A stretch of DNA of 55,887 bases from Nocardia alba NBRC 108234 (GTDB lineage Bacteria; Actinomycetota; Actinomycetes; Mycobacteriales; Mycobacteriaceae). The DNA lies in the NCBI RefSeq assembly GCF_001612665.1, contig NZ_BDAX01000037.1, forward strand, positions 1 to 55,887, in the 5' to 3' direction. Both the position numbers and the translations under genes were made by a program. Every line of letters begins with the position of its first letter. The first letter of the stretch is position 1. The notes beneath the pieces are model-generated. The model saw nothing but the letters and a program-made list of their open reading frames with translations, did no database searches and was not told the DNA's origin. This document shows, piece after piece, positions 44,145 to 52,938 of the stretch.

Positions 44145-44164
44145 AGATTAGCCGGTCGTAACAT
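44145..44164. promoter_or_regulatory. Back-to-back leaderless promoters of ctpE and rarD
   Basis: Minus strand: TAATCT (44150-44145) then 7 nt to the ctpE ATG at 44137. Plus strand: TAACAT (44159-44164) then 7 nt to the rarD ATG at 44172. Only 34 nt separate the two start codons, so each promoter's upstream elements must lie inside the other transcribed region, and simultaneous firing should interfere. Confidence 0.6.
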
Positions 44165-44171
44165 GGGATGA

Positions 44172-45086
44172 ATGCAGCGCAGCTCATCCCCGCCCGGAGT
44201 CGTTTTCGGGGCCGGGGCCTACCTCATCTGGGGTTCGTTCGCCGCCTTCTTCGGCCTGCTGTCGTTCGCCTCGCCCGCCGAAGTCGTGGCGCAACGGATC
44301 GTGTGGACACTGGTGGTGGTGCTGCTCGTGCTCACGCTGACGGGGCGGCTCGGCGCCGTGCGCGGGATCGATGCCAGGACCTGGCGGATGGCGGCCGCGG
44401 CCTCGGCGGCGTTGTCGCTGAACTGGGGCGTCTATGTCCTCGGCGTCACCACCGGGCACATCGTGGAATGCGCGCTCGGCTACTTCATCAACCCGCTGGT
44501 CACGGTCGCCATCGGCGTGCTGCTGTTCCGGGAACGACTCACCAGGGCGCAGTGGGCGGCGTTGGGGCTGGGTGCACTGGCCGTGGTGGTGTTGACCGTC
44601 GACTACGGCAGGCCGCCGGTGATCGCGTTGATCCTGGCCGGCTCCTTCGCCGCCTACGGGCTGGTGAAGAAGGTGATCCGGCTCGACGCGCTGCCCGGCA
44701 TCGCCGCCGAGGGCATCGTGGCCGTGCCGTTCGCGCTGGCGTTGCTGCTCGTCCTGATGGCCACCGGCCGCAGCGAGATGACCTCCAGCCCCGCCCATTT
44801 CGGTCTCATGCTCGCCACCGGGCCGGTCACCCTGCTGCCGCTGCTGCTGTTCGCCGTCGCGGCCAAACGGGTTCCGCTCTCGACCATGGGCATCCTGCAG
44901 TACCTCACCCCCGCGCTCCAGATGGCCTGGGGTGTCGCGGTCATGCACGAACCCATGCCGGCCTCCCGCTGGGCCGGATTCGCGCTGATCTGGACAGCGC
45001 TGGCGGTATTCACCACCGACGCCCTGCTGCGGGGTCGCCGCGGCAGGGCACTCTCGGTGGCAGAGGCAGAGGCGGCCGCGCTCTAG
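44172..45086 (+). CDS. rarD: EamA-family transporter RarD
   Basis: A 304-residue drug/metabolite transporter with ten TM helices made of two EamA repeats. Diagnostic are GAGAYLIWGSFAAFFGLLS, HRIVWS-like RIVWTLVVV, SLNWGVYVLGVTTGHIVECALGYFINPL and LQYLTPALQMAWGVAV, the RarD subfamily pattern (chloramphenicol-sensitivity protein). The physiological substrate is not established. The ATG at 44172 has a leaderless -10 box 7 nt upstream, and overlapping ATGs at 44163 and 44168 are out of frame with it. It is divergent from ctpE. Confidence 0.92.
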   Translation: MQRSSSPPGVVFGAGAYLIWGSFAAFFGLLSFASPAEVVAQRIVWTLVVVLLVLTLTGRLGAVRGIDARTWRMAAAASAALSLNWGVYVLGVTTGHIVECALGYFINPLVTVAIGVLLFRERLTRAQWAALGLGALAVVVLTVDYGRPPVIALILAGSFAAYGLVKKVIRLDALPGIAAEGIVAVPFALALLLVLMATGRSEMTSSPAHFGLMLATGPVTLLPLLLFAVAAKRVPLSTMGILQYLTPALQMAWGVAVMHEPMPASRWAGFALIWTALAVFTTDALLRGRRGRALSVAEAEAAAL

Positions 45087-45219
45087 GGCGATCCGGTGTC
45101 ACATCGCAAGCTCGATTCGGTGTCGCACCGGCGTGACTCGCTGGTGGATCACAAGCCGACCGGTAGGCTTGCCCACCGGAGGAATCGGAGAGCGGGCACA
45201 CCCGAGAGGGGTGGATTCT

Positions 45220-46140
45220 GTGCACGATGCGGGGTACTCGGATCGGGTCGCCGGAGTGCTGGTCGGTACCGCTGCCGGTGATGCGCTGGGAGCGGGCTAC
45301 GAGTTCACTCATCCGGGGCCGGACGCGGTGGTCGACATGATCGGCGGCGGCGTCTTCGACTGGGCACCGGGCGAGTGGACCGACGATACGTCGATGGCCG
45401 TCGCCGTGGCGGTGGCGGCCGCCAGTGGGCCCGGCATCGATCTCGACGCCGTCGCGGCGGGATTCGTCTCCTGGTACGACTCGAAGCCACCCGACATCGG
45501 GAACCAGACTCGAAACGTGTTGTCCGCCAGGCCGGCCTCGGCGCTGGACATGCAGGCCGTGGCGATGTCGCTGACCGGACGAACCGGGGGCAACGGGTCG
45601 CTGATGCGGACCGCGCCGGTCGCGCTGGCCTATCTCGACGACGCCGCCGCGTGCGTCGCGGCGGCGGGCCGGGTCGGGCTGCTCACCCACCACGACGAGC
45701 AGGCTGTCGAGGCGTGCAAGATCTGGACCTACGCGATCAGGCATGCGGTACTGAACGCCGATTTCGACGGGGTACGCGAATATGTCAGCGGCTCACCGCA
45801 ATCGGAGTATTGGACCGATCGCCTCGACGAAGCGGAGAAGGGCACGCCCGCCGACTTCCCGAACAACGGCTGGGTGGTCCACGCCCTGCAGACCGCGTGG
45901 TGGGCGATCACGACCACCGATCAGTCGACACCCGAACATCTCGCGCTGGCCCTGGCGGCGTGTGTCCGCGCCGGCAACGACACCGACACCACCGCCGCCA
46001 TCGCGGGTGGCCTGCTCGGCGCCCGCTGGGGCGCCTCGGCCGTTCCCGCCCGCTGGCGCGCCCTCCTGCACGGCTACCCCGGCCTGACCGGCGCCGATCT
46101 CCCGGACCTGGCCTTGCGCATCGCCACCAACTCCCGCTAG
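45220..46140 (+). CDS. ADP-ribosylglycohydrolase (DraG family)
   Basis: A 306-residue all-helical dinuclear-metal hydrolase that removes ADP-ribose from proteins or small molecules. Metal-site motifs are visible: GEWTDDTSMAVAVA near the N-terminus and ACVRAGNDTDTTAAIAGGLLGA near the C-terminus. The protein also has VGTAAGDALGAGYE at the start and GGNGSLMRTAPVA mid-way, all family-typical. The GTG at 45220 was chosen for its ribosome binding site (GAGAGGGG, about 8 nt); GTG 45211 is an alternative. A -10-like TAGGCT lies upstream near 45164. No ADP-ribosyltransferase partner is encoded nearby, so the substrate is unknown. It converges on the arabinosyltransferase gene. Confidence 0.92.
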   Translation: MHDAGYSDRVAGVLVGTAAGDALGAGYEFTHPGPDAVVDMIGGGVFDWAPGEWTDDTSMAVAVAVAAASGPGIDLDAVAAGFVSWYDSKPPDIGNQTRNVLSARPASALDMQAVAMSLTGRTGGNGSLMRTAPVALAYLDDAAACVAAAGRVGLLTHHDEQAVEACKIWTYAIRHAVLNADFDGVREYVSGSPQSEYWTDRLDEAEKGTPADFPNNGWVVHALQTAWWAITTTDQSTPEHLALALAACVRAGNDTDTTAAIAGGLLGARWGASAVPARWRALLHGYPGLTGADLPDLALRIATNSR

Positions 46141-46156
46141 CGCGGCGGGTTCGCGA

Positions 46157-49100
46157 CTACCAGGCGGTGATGACCGGGCCGGGAGTCCAGGTGCCCCAGC
46201 GGTTCCCGGAGTCGACCGTCACCTTCGCCGGGCTCGCGGTGGCGTCTAGAGGGAGGTAGCGCTCGAGCGAGCCCCAGTCCCGGTCCCAGTCGTTGTTCAG
46301 GTAGGTCGGCAGGGTGCGGGCGGTGAACAGGAGCTGGGTCCAACCGAGCGGGCCGCCGCCGTCGTGGCCCTGCCAGAGGTTGGTGATGGTGGCGCCGTTG
46401 CGGTCGGGCAGGATGCGGTATTCGGGCAGCTCGGCGATGCCGTTGTAGGTAGGCATCTGGTTCTGGCACGGGAAGTGCAGTCCCACAGCCCAATCCAGCA
46501 ATACCGGCGCCGAACGACCGACCAGATCGTTGAGCGTGGTGGTCTGCGGCATGCGCGGCGGCGTGAGGGCGAGCCACTGGTCGGGACCCAGATCCTTGTC
46601 CGCGGCGACCACGCGCACCACATTCGTCTGCGACGGCAGCTGATCCATCGGGATACGCAGATTGCGCCACATCGGGGCCGGGCCGATGTCGATCGGCGCG
46701 ATCCGACCGGCCACCGCGACGTCGCCGTCGGTCGCGGCGGTGCCGTATTCGACGACCAGTTCCTGACCGGGGTGGACGATTCCGTCGGCGTCGACCGAGC
46801 GGATCCGACCGGCCACCGACATCGCGAGCAGCGGACCACGCGGACCGTCCGGCAGCCGGAACCAGCCCGTGGTCAGCGCGGCGGGCTCCTGCGCGCCGGA
46901 ACGATAGCTACCGAGGACCGGGGTGGTCGCGGGGTCGAGTCCGAACGGGAGTTGCAAGGAACCCTGTCGCGATTCCGAGCCCGCCGAAGTCGAGGCGTCG
47001 CGCAGCTTGTCGGGGTCGTCGGACACCGAATTCGCTTGGCCGGTAGTCGATTCCACCTCGTCGGAGGTGAGCACCGGCGCCACGCCGTCGGCCCGGAAGC
47101 CGGTCGAGCCGGTGCCGTTCAACGTGGCGGTGAGGTCGCCGGACAGTGGCGCGAGCATCGAGGCGTTCGGGTCGGTTTCGACGAGCACCTCGTCGGCCAT
47201 CGCACACCCACCGGCGAAGGCCGCGGAGAGATTGGCGCCGGCGAGGGTGTACGCGGGGTACTGGGCGACGGTGGCCTTGGCGAAGGAGGCCACCTCGAAC
47301 AGCACCATCATCGCGGCGGCGACCGCGAGCACGGGCGCCCCCGCGAACCACCCGACCTTCGCCTTCGGGTTCGGATTCGGGTGCACATGGAACCACCCGG
47401 CCGCGGCGAGCGCCAGCACTGTCAGGCCGACGAACAGGGTCGAGACGCCGTAACCGGCGACCGTCGGCGGCTTGTCCCACCAGGGGATCCCCCACGAGGA
47501 GACATACCAGTAGCCGTTGGCGCCGACCCAGGTCATGGCGAGTGCGAAGAAGACGCCCGCGGCGAACAGCGCGCGATTGCGCATCGGCCGCAGCACATGC
47601 GCGCTCACCGCCACGGCCGTCACCGCGGCGACGCAGGTGGCCAGGCCCGCGAACACACCGAACTGGTGGGTCCACTTGGTGGGCGAGAACATCATCAGCA
47701 CCATGGCGGCGAGGGTGATCCCGAGCATGCGCCGGACCGGGCCGACCGCGGTGCCGGGAATGTGGCCGCCACGCCGCAGCATGACGACAGTGCACACGAC
47801 CAGGCCGATCAGCATCACGAAGACACCGAACCGCCTGGTCAGCCAGCCGTCGGCATTGAGCTGCAACAGATACTGGTAGCGCAGGAACTCGAAGAACCAG
47901 GACTCCCCCGGCCCGATCACGCTGTGCACGGCGAACATCTCCCGCACACCGGCGAAGGTCCGGTCGGCGAAGACGACGGTGAGCACCACCGCGCCCGCGG
48001 CCAGAATCGGCAGCAACTGGGCGAGGTAGCCCACCGACTTCGACCGCGTCACGATCATCGCGGTCACCACACGAGCACCGGCGACCAGCGCGCCGAGGCA
48101 GATCAATCCCGACGGTGCGCCGGTGAGGGTGAACGCGGCCACGATCACCGCGACGGCGAAGGGCACGAGTCGCCGCGTCGCGATCGTTCGCTCGACCGAA
48201 ACCCAGGTGACCAGCACACCGAGCGCGACGACGAATTCCGCGCGCAACCCGTTGTTGTAGGGCAACCAGAAGGCCAGGAAGACGAAGGCCGCGGTCCAGG
48301 TGGCGACGCGTTCGCGACGCACCGCGACACCGAGGCGGGGCAGCACTTCGCGGCTGATCAACCACCAGGTCAGCACTCCCGCGCCGAGGGCGGGCAGGCG
48401 GACCAGCGGGCTGACCGCGGAGATATGGGTGAGCCAGCCGATGATGTCGACGTAGGGGGTGTAGAACGGACCCTCGTCCACGCTGAACCAGCGGTAGTAG
48501 TTGGACATGTTGCCCGAACTGCGCGCACCGCGCGCCATCCCGAGGATGTACCCGTCGTCGGAGGTATTGGCGCCGATGAAATGCCAGACGAGCAGCACCG
48601 AGAACACCAGCCAGTCGACCGGGCGTAGCCGCCACCAGCGCTGCGGCAGGAACCGGCGCGCGGAGCGGCCGTCGAGGGCGTCGAGGCGGTGCAGGGCCAG
48701 CAGCGACACCGCCGTGGCGAGCAGGCACACCACGATGGCGGCCAGTTTGAGCCAGGTCGGAGACGAGGTGTAGCGGGCGTCGACGTCGACGCGCACCGCG
48801 AGATCGGCGGGGGCGGCGCCGGTGAGCTCACTGAACACGCCGACGACCTGGGGACGCAGATCGGCGGCCACGGCGGCGCCGTCACCGAGACCTGTTGTGG
48901 TGACGGTGGATTCCTGTGGGGTGATCGCGATGGTCAGCGCGCAGGAACGGTCGAGTACGTCGGCGAGCGGAGCCGTCCAGACCAGGGTCGAACGCGAGAC
49001 CACATCCACCCGGCCGGGGCGTTCGGCGGTATCGGCGACCACCTTCACGACGAAACCGTACTTCTCCATATCGGCCGATTGCCGCGGCACGGTCGAGACC

Positions 49101-49396
49101 GCCACACCGCCGGTCGCGGCCAGTGAACTCAACGCGGCACACGGCACCGTGGCCGACAGGGCGGCGGGCGCGTAGGCGACGAGCGGCGATTCGACCGCGG
49201 CGGGCGAGCCCTGCTGGGGCCACGACACCGTCGCGGCGTCGACCCGAACGGGCAGGAACGGGATCACGGCGGCACTGAGAATGCCGATCAGTCCCGCGAC
49301 GATCGCGACGATGCGCGCCCACCCGGGGCGAGCGCGTCGCGCCGGCTCCGACACATCCTTGGGCGGATGCCCCTGCCGCACGATCGTCTCTACCAC
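46157..49396 (-). CDS. Emb-type arabinosyltransferase
   Basis: A 1079-residue GT-C arabinosyltransferase of the EmbA/B/C family that adds arabinose from decaprenyl-phosphoarabinose to arabinogalactan or lipoarabinomannan on the outer face of the membrane. It has an N-terminal TM and exported jelly-roll-like domain, a central multi-TM region with the catalytic DD pair in GANTSDDGYILGMARGA, FSPTKWTHQFGVFAGL, and a C-terminal carbohydrate-binding domain (LYLNNDWDRDWG-like end with TYLNNDWDRDWGSLERY). The GTG at 49396 was chosen for the family length and a -10 box TACTAT 8 nt upstream. It stands alone without embCAB partners. Which Emb paralogue it is cannot be decided. Confidence 0.93.
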   Translation of the reverse strand: MVETIVRQGHPPKDVSEPARRARPGWARIVAIVAGLIGILSAAVIPFLPVRVDAATVSWPQQGSPAAVESPLVAYAPAALSATVPCAALSSLAATGGVAVSTVPRQSADMEKYGFVVKVVADTAERPGRVDVVSRSTLVWTAPLADVLDRSCALTIAITPQESTVTTTGLGDGAAVAADLRPQVVGVFSELTGAAPADLAVRVDVDARYTSSPTWLKLAAIVVCLLATAVSLLALHRLDALDGRSARRFLPQRWWRLRPVDWLVFSVLLVWHFIGANTSDDGYILGMARGARSSGNMSNYYRWFSVDEGPFYTPYVDIIGWLTHISAVSPLVRLPALGAGVLTWWLISREVLPRLGVAVRRERVATWTAAFVFLAFWLPYNNGLRAEFVVALGVLVTWVSVERTIATRRLVPFAVAVIVAAFTLTGAPSGLICLGALVAGARVVTAMIVTRSKSVGYLAQLLPILAAGAVVLTVVFADRTFAGVREMFAVHSVIGPGESWFFEFLRYQYLLQLNADGWLTRRFGVFVMLIGLVVCTVVMLRRGGHIPGTAVGPVRRMLGITLAAMVLMMFSPTKWTHQFGVFAGLATCVAAVTAVAVSAHVLRPMRNRALFAAGVFFALAMTWVGANGYWYVSSWGIPWWDKPPTVAGYGVSTLFVGLTVLALAAAGWFHVHPNPNPKAKVGWFAGAPVLAVAAAMMVLFEVASFAKATVAQYPAYTLAGANLSAAFAGGCAMADEVLVETDPNASMLAPLSGDLTATLNGTGSTGFRADGVAPVLTSDEVESTTGQANSVSDDPDKLRDASTSAGSESRQGSLQLPFGLDPATTPVLGSYRSGAQEPAALTTGWFRLPDGPRGPLLAMSVAGRIRSVDADGIVHPGQELVVEYGTAATDGDVAVAGRIAPIDIGPAPMWRNLRIPMDQLPSQTNVVRVVAADKDLGPDQWLALTPPRMPQTTTLNDLVGRSAPVLLDWAVGLHFPCQNQMPTYNGIAELPEYRILPDRNGATITNLWQGHDGGGPLGWTQLLFTARTLPTYLNNDWDRDWGSLERYLPLDATASPAKVTVDSGNRWGTWTPGPVITAW

Positions 49397-49404
49397 GGGG
49401 CCCG

Positions 49405-49410
49405 ATAGTA
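49405..49410 (-). promoter_or_regulatory. Leaderless -10 box for the emb gene
   Basis: TACTAT on the minus strand, 8 nt before the GTG at 49396. It supports a shorter N-terminus than the open frame from 49453. Confidence 0.45.
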
Positions 49411-49459
49411 GCCGCGCCATCGACAGCAGGCGAAACACCGTCTCGACTCGCACGCGAAA

Positions 49460-49487
49460 GCCCCGCCCGGAAGTATCCGAACGGGGC
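49460..49487 (-). terminator. Terminator after the MTB12-like lipoprotein gene
   Basis: GCCCCG (49460-49465) pairs with CGGGGC (49482-49487), with further CCGGA/TCCG pairing inside the loop, 15 nt past the stop codon. Confidence 0.5.
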
Positions 49488-49501
49488 CTGAGCGGGAGAG
49501 A

Positions 49502-49999
49502 TCAGGGGCAGGCGACCGAGGTCTGACCCAGGTTGGTCATCATGCCGCAGGCCCACGACTTCTGGACCTTCCACTTGCCGTCCTCGGCCACGAACGGCAC
49601 GTCGACGACATTGGTCTGACCGTTCACCGTGAAGTTGGCCTTCGCGTTGACGCTGTCGCCGAAGGAGGTCACCTCGGTGACCTGTACCTGGACATTGGCG
49701 TCCGAGGCGGCCTGGGCCAAGCGGTTGGGCAGCTCGGGATCGGCCTCGCCGCCCTGCACGAAGTCCAGCTTCTGGTCGTTGGGGATCGAGGGATCCAGCG
49801 CAGTGGTGAGCTGGGTGTTGAGCTGTTCCACCGTCGGCACGGGGGGCAGGTTCGCCGCGGCCGAAGCCGAGGCCTTCGCGCTGGTGGTGGCCTTGGCGGC
49901 GGGCTTGTCACCCTTGTCGTCGCTGCACGCGCTCAGGCCGAGGGCGGCGACCACGGCCAGTCCGGCGATCGCTACACGTCCGGTCGTACGAAGCTTCAA
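49502..49999 (-). CDS. MTB12-like exported lipoprotein
   Basis: A 165-residue lipoprotein: signal peptide (VAIAGLAVVAALG), lipobox LSAC, an Ala/Ser/Lys linker (about 30-50), then a domain of about 110 residues with VPTVEQLNTQLTTALDPSIP, FVQGGEADPELPNRLA and FVAEDGKWKVQKSWACGM. This matches the low-molecular-weight antigen MTB12/CFP-2 fold (NTF2-like) of mycobacteria, function unknown. The TTG at 49999 was chosen because AAAGGA lies 7 nt upstream and it gives a normal signal length. The ATG at 50035 would add 12 polar residues before the signal. A terminator follows, then the emb gene. Confidence 0.8.
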   Translation of the reverse strand: MKLRTTGRVAIAGLAVVAALGLSACSDDKGDKPAAKATTSAKASASAAANLPPVPTVEQLNTQLTTALDPSIPNDQKLDFVQGGEADPELPNRLAQAASDANVQVQVTEVTSFGDSVNAKANFTVNGQTNVVDVPFVAEDGKWKVQKSWACGMMTNLGQTSVACP

Positions 50000-50056
50000 C
50001 TGCTCGTCCTTTACGTTCGAGGTGGGAGATTCCATCGCGGTAGCCGAGGCTACTCC

Positions 50057-51439
50057 TCACGCGAGACTGGCAAGCGGGTCGGCCCGTGTCAGCCCCGTGT
50101 CGTCGGCTGGAAAGGTACGCGCCGCACCAGGACCTGTCGAACTGGTCTCGAAACGCACGGTCACCACGCCGTAGCCCGCGCCCTGCACCCAGCCGTGCCC
50201 GAATTCCCGATGGTGCACATCCATTCCCGGAAACCACGGTCCCACAGCCGGATTCGGCTCATCGGGAGAAGACGGCGGCGCATCTTCGACAGTGCTCGGA
50301 TCGTCGGGCACCGTCTGATCCAGTTCGGGGAACAGCGATTCCTGGCGCACCAGCGACAATCCCCCGTACCCGACCCCGACGAGCCGGATCGGGCCCAGCT
50401 CAGCGGGATCGATCGCCGAACGCTGCGCGGCCGCGGCCAGGGTGGTCAGGTCGGCGGTGGCGTACGGCAGGGTGAAAGACCTGGTCACGATGCCCATATC
50501 GGACTTCTTGAGTTTGAGGACCACCGTGCGGGCGGCGCGGCCGTCGCGTTCGAGCCTGCGATGCGCCGACGCGGCCATCGCGGTGACGGCGGCGCGCAGC
50601 TCGGCCATGGTGACGATGTCGCGCTCGTAGGTGTTCTCGGCGCTGATCTGTTTGGCCTCGGCACGTTCGGTGACCGGGCGGTCGTCGATCCCGCGCGCGA
50701 GCCGGTGCAGGGCGGCGCCCATGCTGGTGCCCAGGACGGAGACCGCCTCCGATTCCGGCAGCGCGGCGAACGCGCCGACCGTCTCGATGCCGAGGCTGCG
50801 CAGCCGGGACTCGGCCACCGGGCCGATTCCCCACAGCTTGCGCACCGGCAGCGAGGCGAGCAGCTCGCCCTGCTCGGTCGGCGAGATCACCCGCATCCCA
50901 TCGGGTTTGGCGAGTCCGGAGCCGATCTTGGCGAGTTGTTTTCCGGTCGCCGCGCCGATCGAGGCGGTGAGCCCGGTCCGCGCCCGGACCAGCGCGCGTA
51001 GCTTCGCGCAGCAGTCCTCGACCTGCGCGACACTCGCCCCGGCCAACTCGGCCGGTTCGGCGAAGGCCTCGTCGAACGACAGGGTCTCCAGCACCGGGAC
51101 GCGGCTACGCAACGCGTCGAACACCTGCGCGCTGAGCACCGAGTACAGCGCGCCACGCGGCGGCACGACCACCGCCGACGCGCCGATCAGGCGCCGGGCC
51201 TGGTGCATCGGCATCGCCGAGCGCGCGCCGTAGACGCGAGCCTCGTAGCTGGCGCCGGCGACGACACCGCGCTGACTCGCCCCACCCACGAGGACCGGGC
51301 GGCCACGCAGCGTGGGTCTGGTCAATTGTTCCACCGAGGCGAAGAAGGCATCCATATCGATGTGCAGCACCCAGCGACGGGCGGTGACCGCCGCATCGGG
51401 CCTGGCCGGAGCCCCGGCGGCAGGGGTGTCGGAGCGCAC
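50057..51439 (-). CDS. dinB: Y-family DNA polymerase IV (DinB/DinX)
   Basis: A 460-residue translesion polymerase. It has the catalytic HIDMDAFFASVEQ (first metal aspartate) and LSFDEAFAEP (second carboxylates), helix-hairpin-helix thumb GIGPVAESRLRSLGI, the little-finger domain, and a beta-clamp-binding motif QESLF. Beyond the clamp motif is an extension of about 90 residues with a block VHHREFGHGWVQGAGYGVVT that resembles the Tudor-like tail of UvrD/PcrA. The M. tuberculosis orthologue DinX (Rv1537) has a similar tail as I recall it. GTG start with leaderless -10 TAGATT 6 nt upstream. It is divergent from galU. Confidence 0.94.
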   Translation of the reverse strand: MRSDTPAAGAPARPDAAVTARRWVLHIDMDAFFASVEQLTRPTLRGRPVLVGGASQRGVVAGASYEARVYGARSAMPMHQARRLIGASAVVVPPRGALYSVLSAQVFDALRSRVPVLETLSFDEAFAEPAELAGASVAQVEDCCAKLRALVRARTGLTASIGAATGKQLAKIGSGLAKPDGMRVISPTEQGELLASLPVRKLWGIGPVAESRLRSLGIETVGAFAALPESEAVSVLGTSMGAALHRLARGIDDRPVTERAEAKQISAENTYERDIVTMAELRAAVTAMAASAHRRLERDGRAARTVVLKLKKSDMGIVTRSFTLPYATADLTTLAAAAQRSAIDPAELGPIRLVGVGYGGLSLVRQESLFPELDQTVPDDPSTVEDAPPSSPDEPNPAVGPWFPGMDVHHREFGHGWVQGAGYGVVTVRFETSSTGPGAARTFPADDTGLTRADPLASLA

Positions 51440-51445
51440 GAGCGC

Positions 51446-51451
51446 AATCTA
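51446..51451 (-). promoter_or_regulatory. Leaderless -10 box for dinB
   Basis: TAGATT on the minus strand, 6 nt before the GTG at 51439. No LexA box is visible next to it. Confidence 0.55.
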
Positions 51452-51533
51452 CGCCGCGCCACCGACAATTCTTCCTCCCCCGTTGCCAGCCGTCACACAC
51501 CGAACACACAGCCGAATATGTGATGATCGGGAG

Positions 51534-52409
51534 ATGAAGATCCGCAAGGCTGTCATTCCGGCGGCGGGAATCGGCTCCCGGCTGCTTCCGCTGACCAAGG
51601 CGACGCCGAAGGAGATGCTGCCGGTCGGGGACAAACCGGTCATCGAGCACACGGTGCGTGAGCTGGTGGCCTCCGGGATCACCGACATCACGATCGTCGT
51701 GAGCAGCGGCAAGTCGTTGATCCAGGATCACTTCCGGCCGAATCCGGCACTGGTCGCGCAGCTGCGCGCCGACGGCAAGTCCGCCTACGCCGACGCCGTG
51801 GAAGAGGTCGGTGAGCTCTCCCGCGAGGGCCACATCACCTACCTCGACCAGCACGGCCCGTACGGCAACGGCACGCCGGTGCTCAACGCCGCACGGCATC
51901 TGGGCGACGAACCGATGCTGGTGCTGTGGCCCGACGATGTGTTCGTCGCCGAGGTACCGCGCGCCCAGCAGCTGATCACCGCCTACGAATCCACCGGGTG
52001 CCCGGTCCTGGCGCTGCTGCCGATGGCGCCGGGTGAATCGCAGCGCTACGGCGTGCCCGTGGTCCGTGAGGACCTCGACGAGGGGCTACTGCGCATCTCC
52101 GGCCTGATGGAGAAGCCCAAGCCCGAAGACGCGCCGTCGGCCTTCGCGGCGATCGGCGGCTATGTGGTGACGCCGGGCATCATCGACGAGCTACGCACCC
52201 AGACCGAGAACTGGTACACCCACCAGACCGGCGAGGTGTACCTGACCGATGCGATCAACAACTACGCCGCCGAGCACGCGGTGTACGGCCAGGTCATCCA
52301 GGGTCGCTGGTACGACACCGGCAACCCGGCCGACTACCTGGTGGCCCAGTTCGCCTCGGCACTGGCCCACCCCGAATACGGCCCGCTGCTGCGTCAACTG
52401 GTGGACTGA
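51534..52409 (+). CDS. galU: UTP-glucose-1-phosphate uridylyltransferase GalU
   Basis: A 291-residue nucleotidyltransferase that makes UDP-glucose from glucose-1-phosphate and UTP for glycans, trehalose and cell-envelope sugars. Family motifs: the nucleotide-binding loop AAGIGSRLLPLTKATPKEML, PVGDKPVIEHTVRELVASG, YGNGTPVLNA, RYGVPVV, and the C-terminal GEVYLTDAINNYA and GRWYDTGNP. The start at 51534 (MKIRKAVIP) is the family start, and upstream codons lie in the dinB promoter. It overlaps nothing, is followed 13 nt later by a convergent NlpC/P60 gene, and is divergent from dinB. Confidence 0.95.
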   Translation: MKIRKAVIPAAGIGSRLLPLTKATPKEMLPVGDKPVIEHTVRELVASGITDITIVVSSGKSLIQDHFRPNPALVAQLRADGKSAYADAVEEVGELSREGHITYLDQHGPYGNGTPVLNAARHLGDEPMLVLWPDDVFVAEVPRAQQLITAYESTGCPVLALLPMAPGESQRYGVPVVREDLDEGLLRISGLMEKPKPEDAPSAFAAIGGYVVTPGIIDELRTQTENWYTHQTGEVYLTDAINNYAAEHAVYGQVIQGRWYDTGNPADYLVAQFASALAHPEYGPLLRQLVD

Positions 52410-52422
52410 GCCGCCGACATTC

Positions 52423-52938
52423 TCAAAACCTTCTGATCGCGTAGATATCGAATTCGCGCAACGGGCGCAGGCCGACCGGGACGCCCCAGTCATGGGCGTC
52501 GAGGAGCTGGCCCATGCCCGCGTAGATGCCGACATGGGAGCCGTCACCGTTGAGGATGACGACATCGCCGGGTGCCAGACCGCCGAAGGTCACCGGGAGG
52601 CCGACCTTCGCCTGTTCCCAGGTGGTGCGCGGCAGCATCACGCCGACCTGCCGGAACGCCCATTGGACCAGTGCCGAGCAGTCCCAGGAGTACGGGCCCA
52701 TCGCGCCCCACTCGTAGGGTTTGCCGAGCTGGGTCATGGCTGCGGTGAGCGCACCGATGCCGGTGGCGCTGGGGAACGGGATCATGCCGGAGCCGCTGGA
52801 ACTACCCGACGATGAGCCCGACTCGCCCGAGCCGGACGAGCTGCCCGGCTGCGACCACACTGGTCCGGCCAGGACGACGATCGTGGTGATGGTGGCGACG
52901 AAGCCGAAGGCCAATCGCCCCAAGAGTTTTCGCTTCAT
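52423..52938 (-). CDS. Secreted NlpC/P60 peptidoglycan hydrolase
   Basis: A 171-residue exported hydrolase predicted to cut D-Glu to diaminopimelate links of peptidoglycan. It has a signal peptide (residues 1-29: MKRK, then hydrophobic FGFVATITTIVVLAG, cleavage near VWSQP), a Ser/Gly linker (about 31-52) and an NlpC/P60 domain with catalytic Cys87 in YSWDCSALV, His135 in GSHVGIY and His149 in LDAHDWG. The ATG follows GGAGGAAGG with 8 nt spacing, and the longer open frame is rejected. Its leader (about 52939-53100) is GC-rich and structured, with some resemblance to c-di-AMP (ydaO) riboswitch segments. Confidence 0.93.
   Translation of the reverse strand: MKRKLLGRLAFGFVATITTIVVLAGPVWSQPGSSSGSGESGSSSGSSSGSGMIPFPSATGIGALTAAMTQLGKPYEWGAMGPYSWDCSALVQWAFRQVGVMLPRTTWEQAKVGLPVTFGGLAPGDVVILNGDGSHVGIYAGMGQLLDAHDWGVPVGLRPLREFDIYAIRRF

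Noticed and set aside
46364..48628. 754-codon plus-strand open frame
   Set aside because: Antisense of the Emb arabinosyltransferase; low-complexity His/Arg/Asp/Gly composition typical of shadow frames in high-GC DNA.
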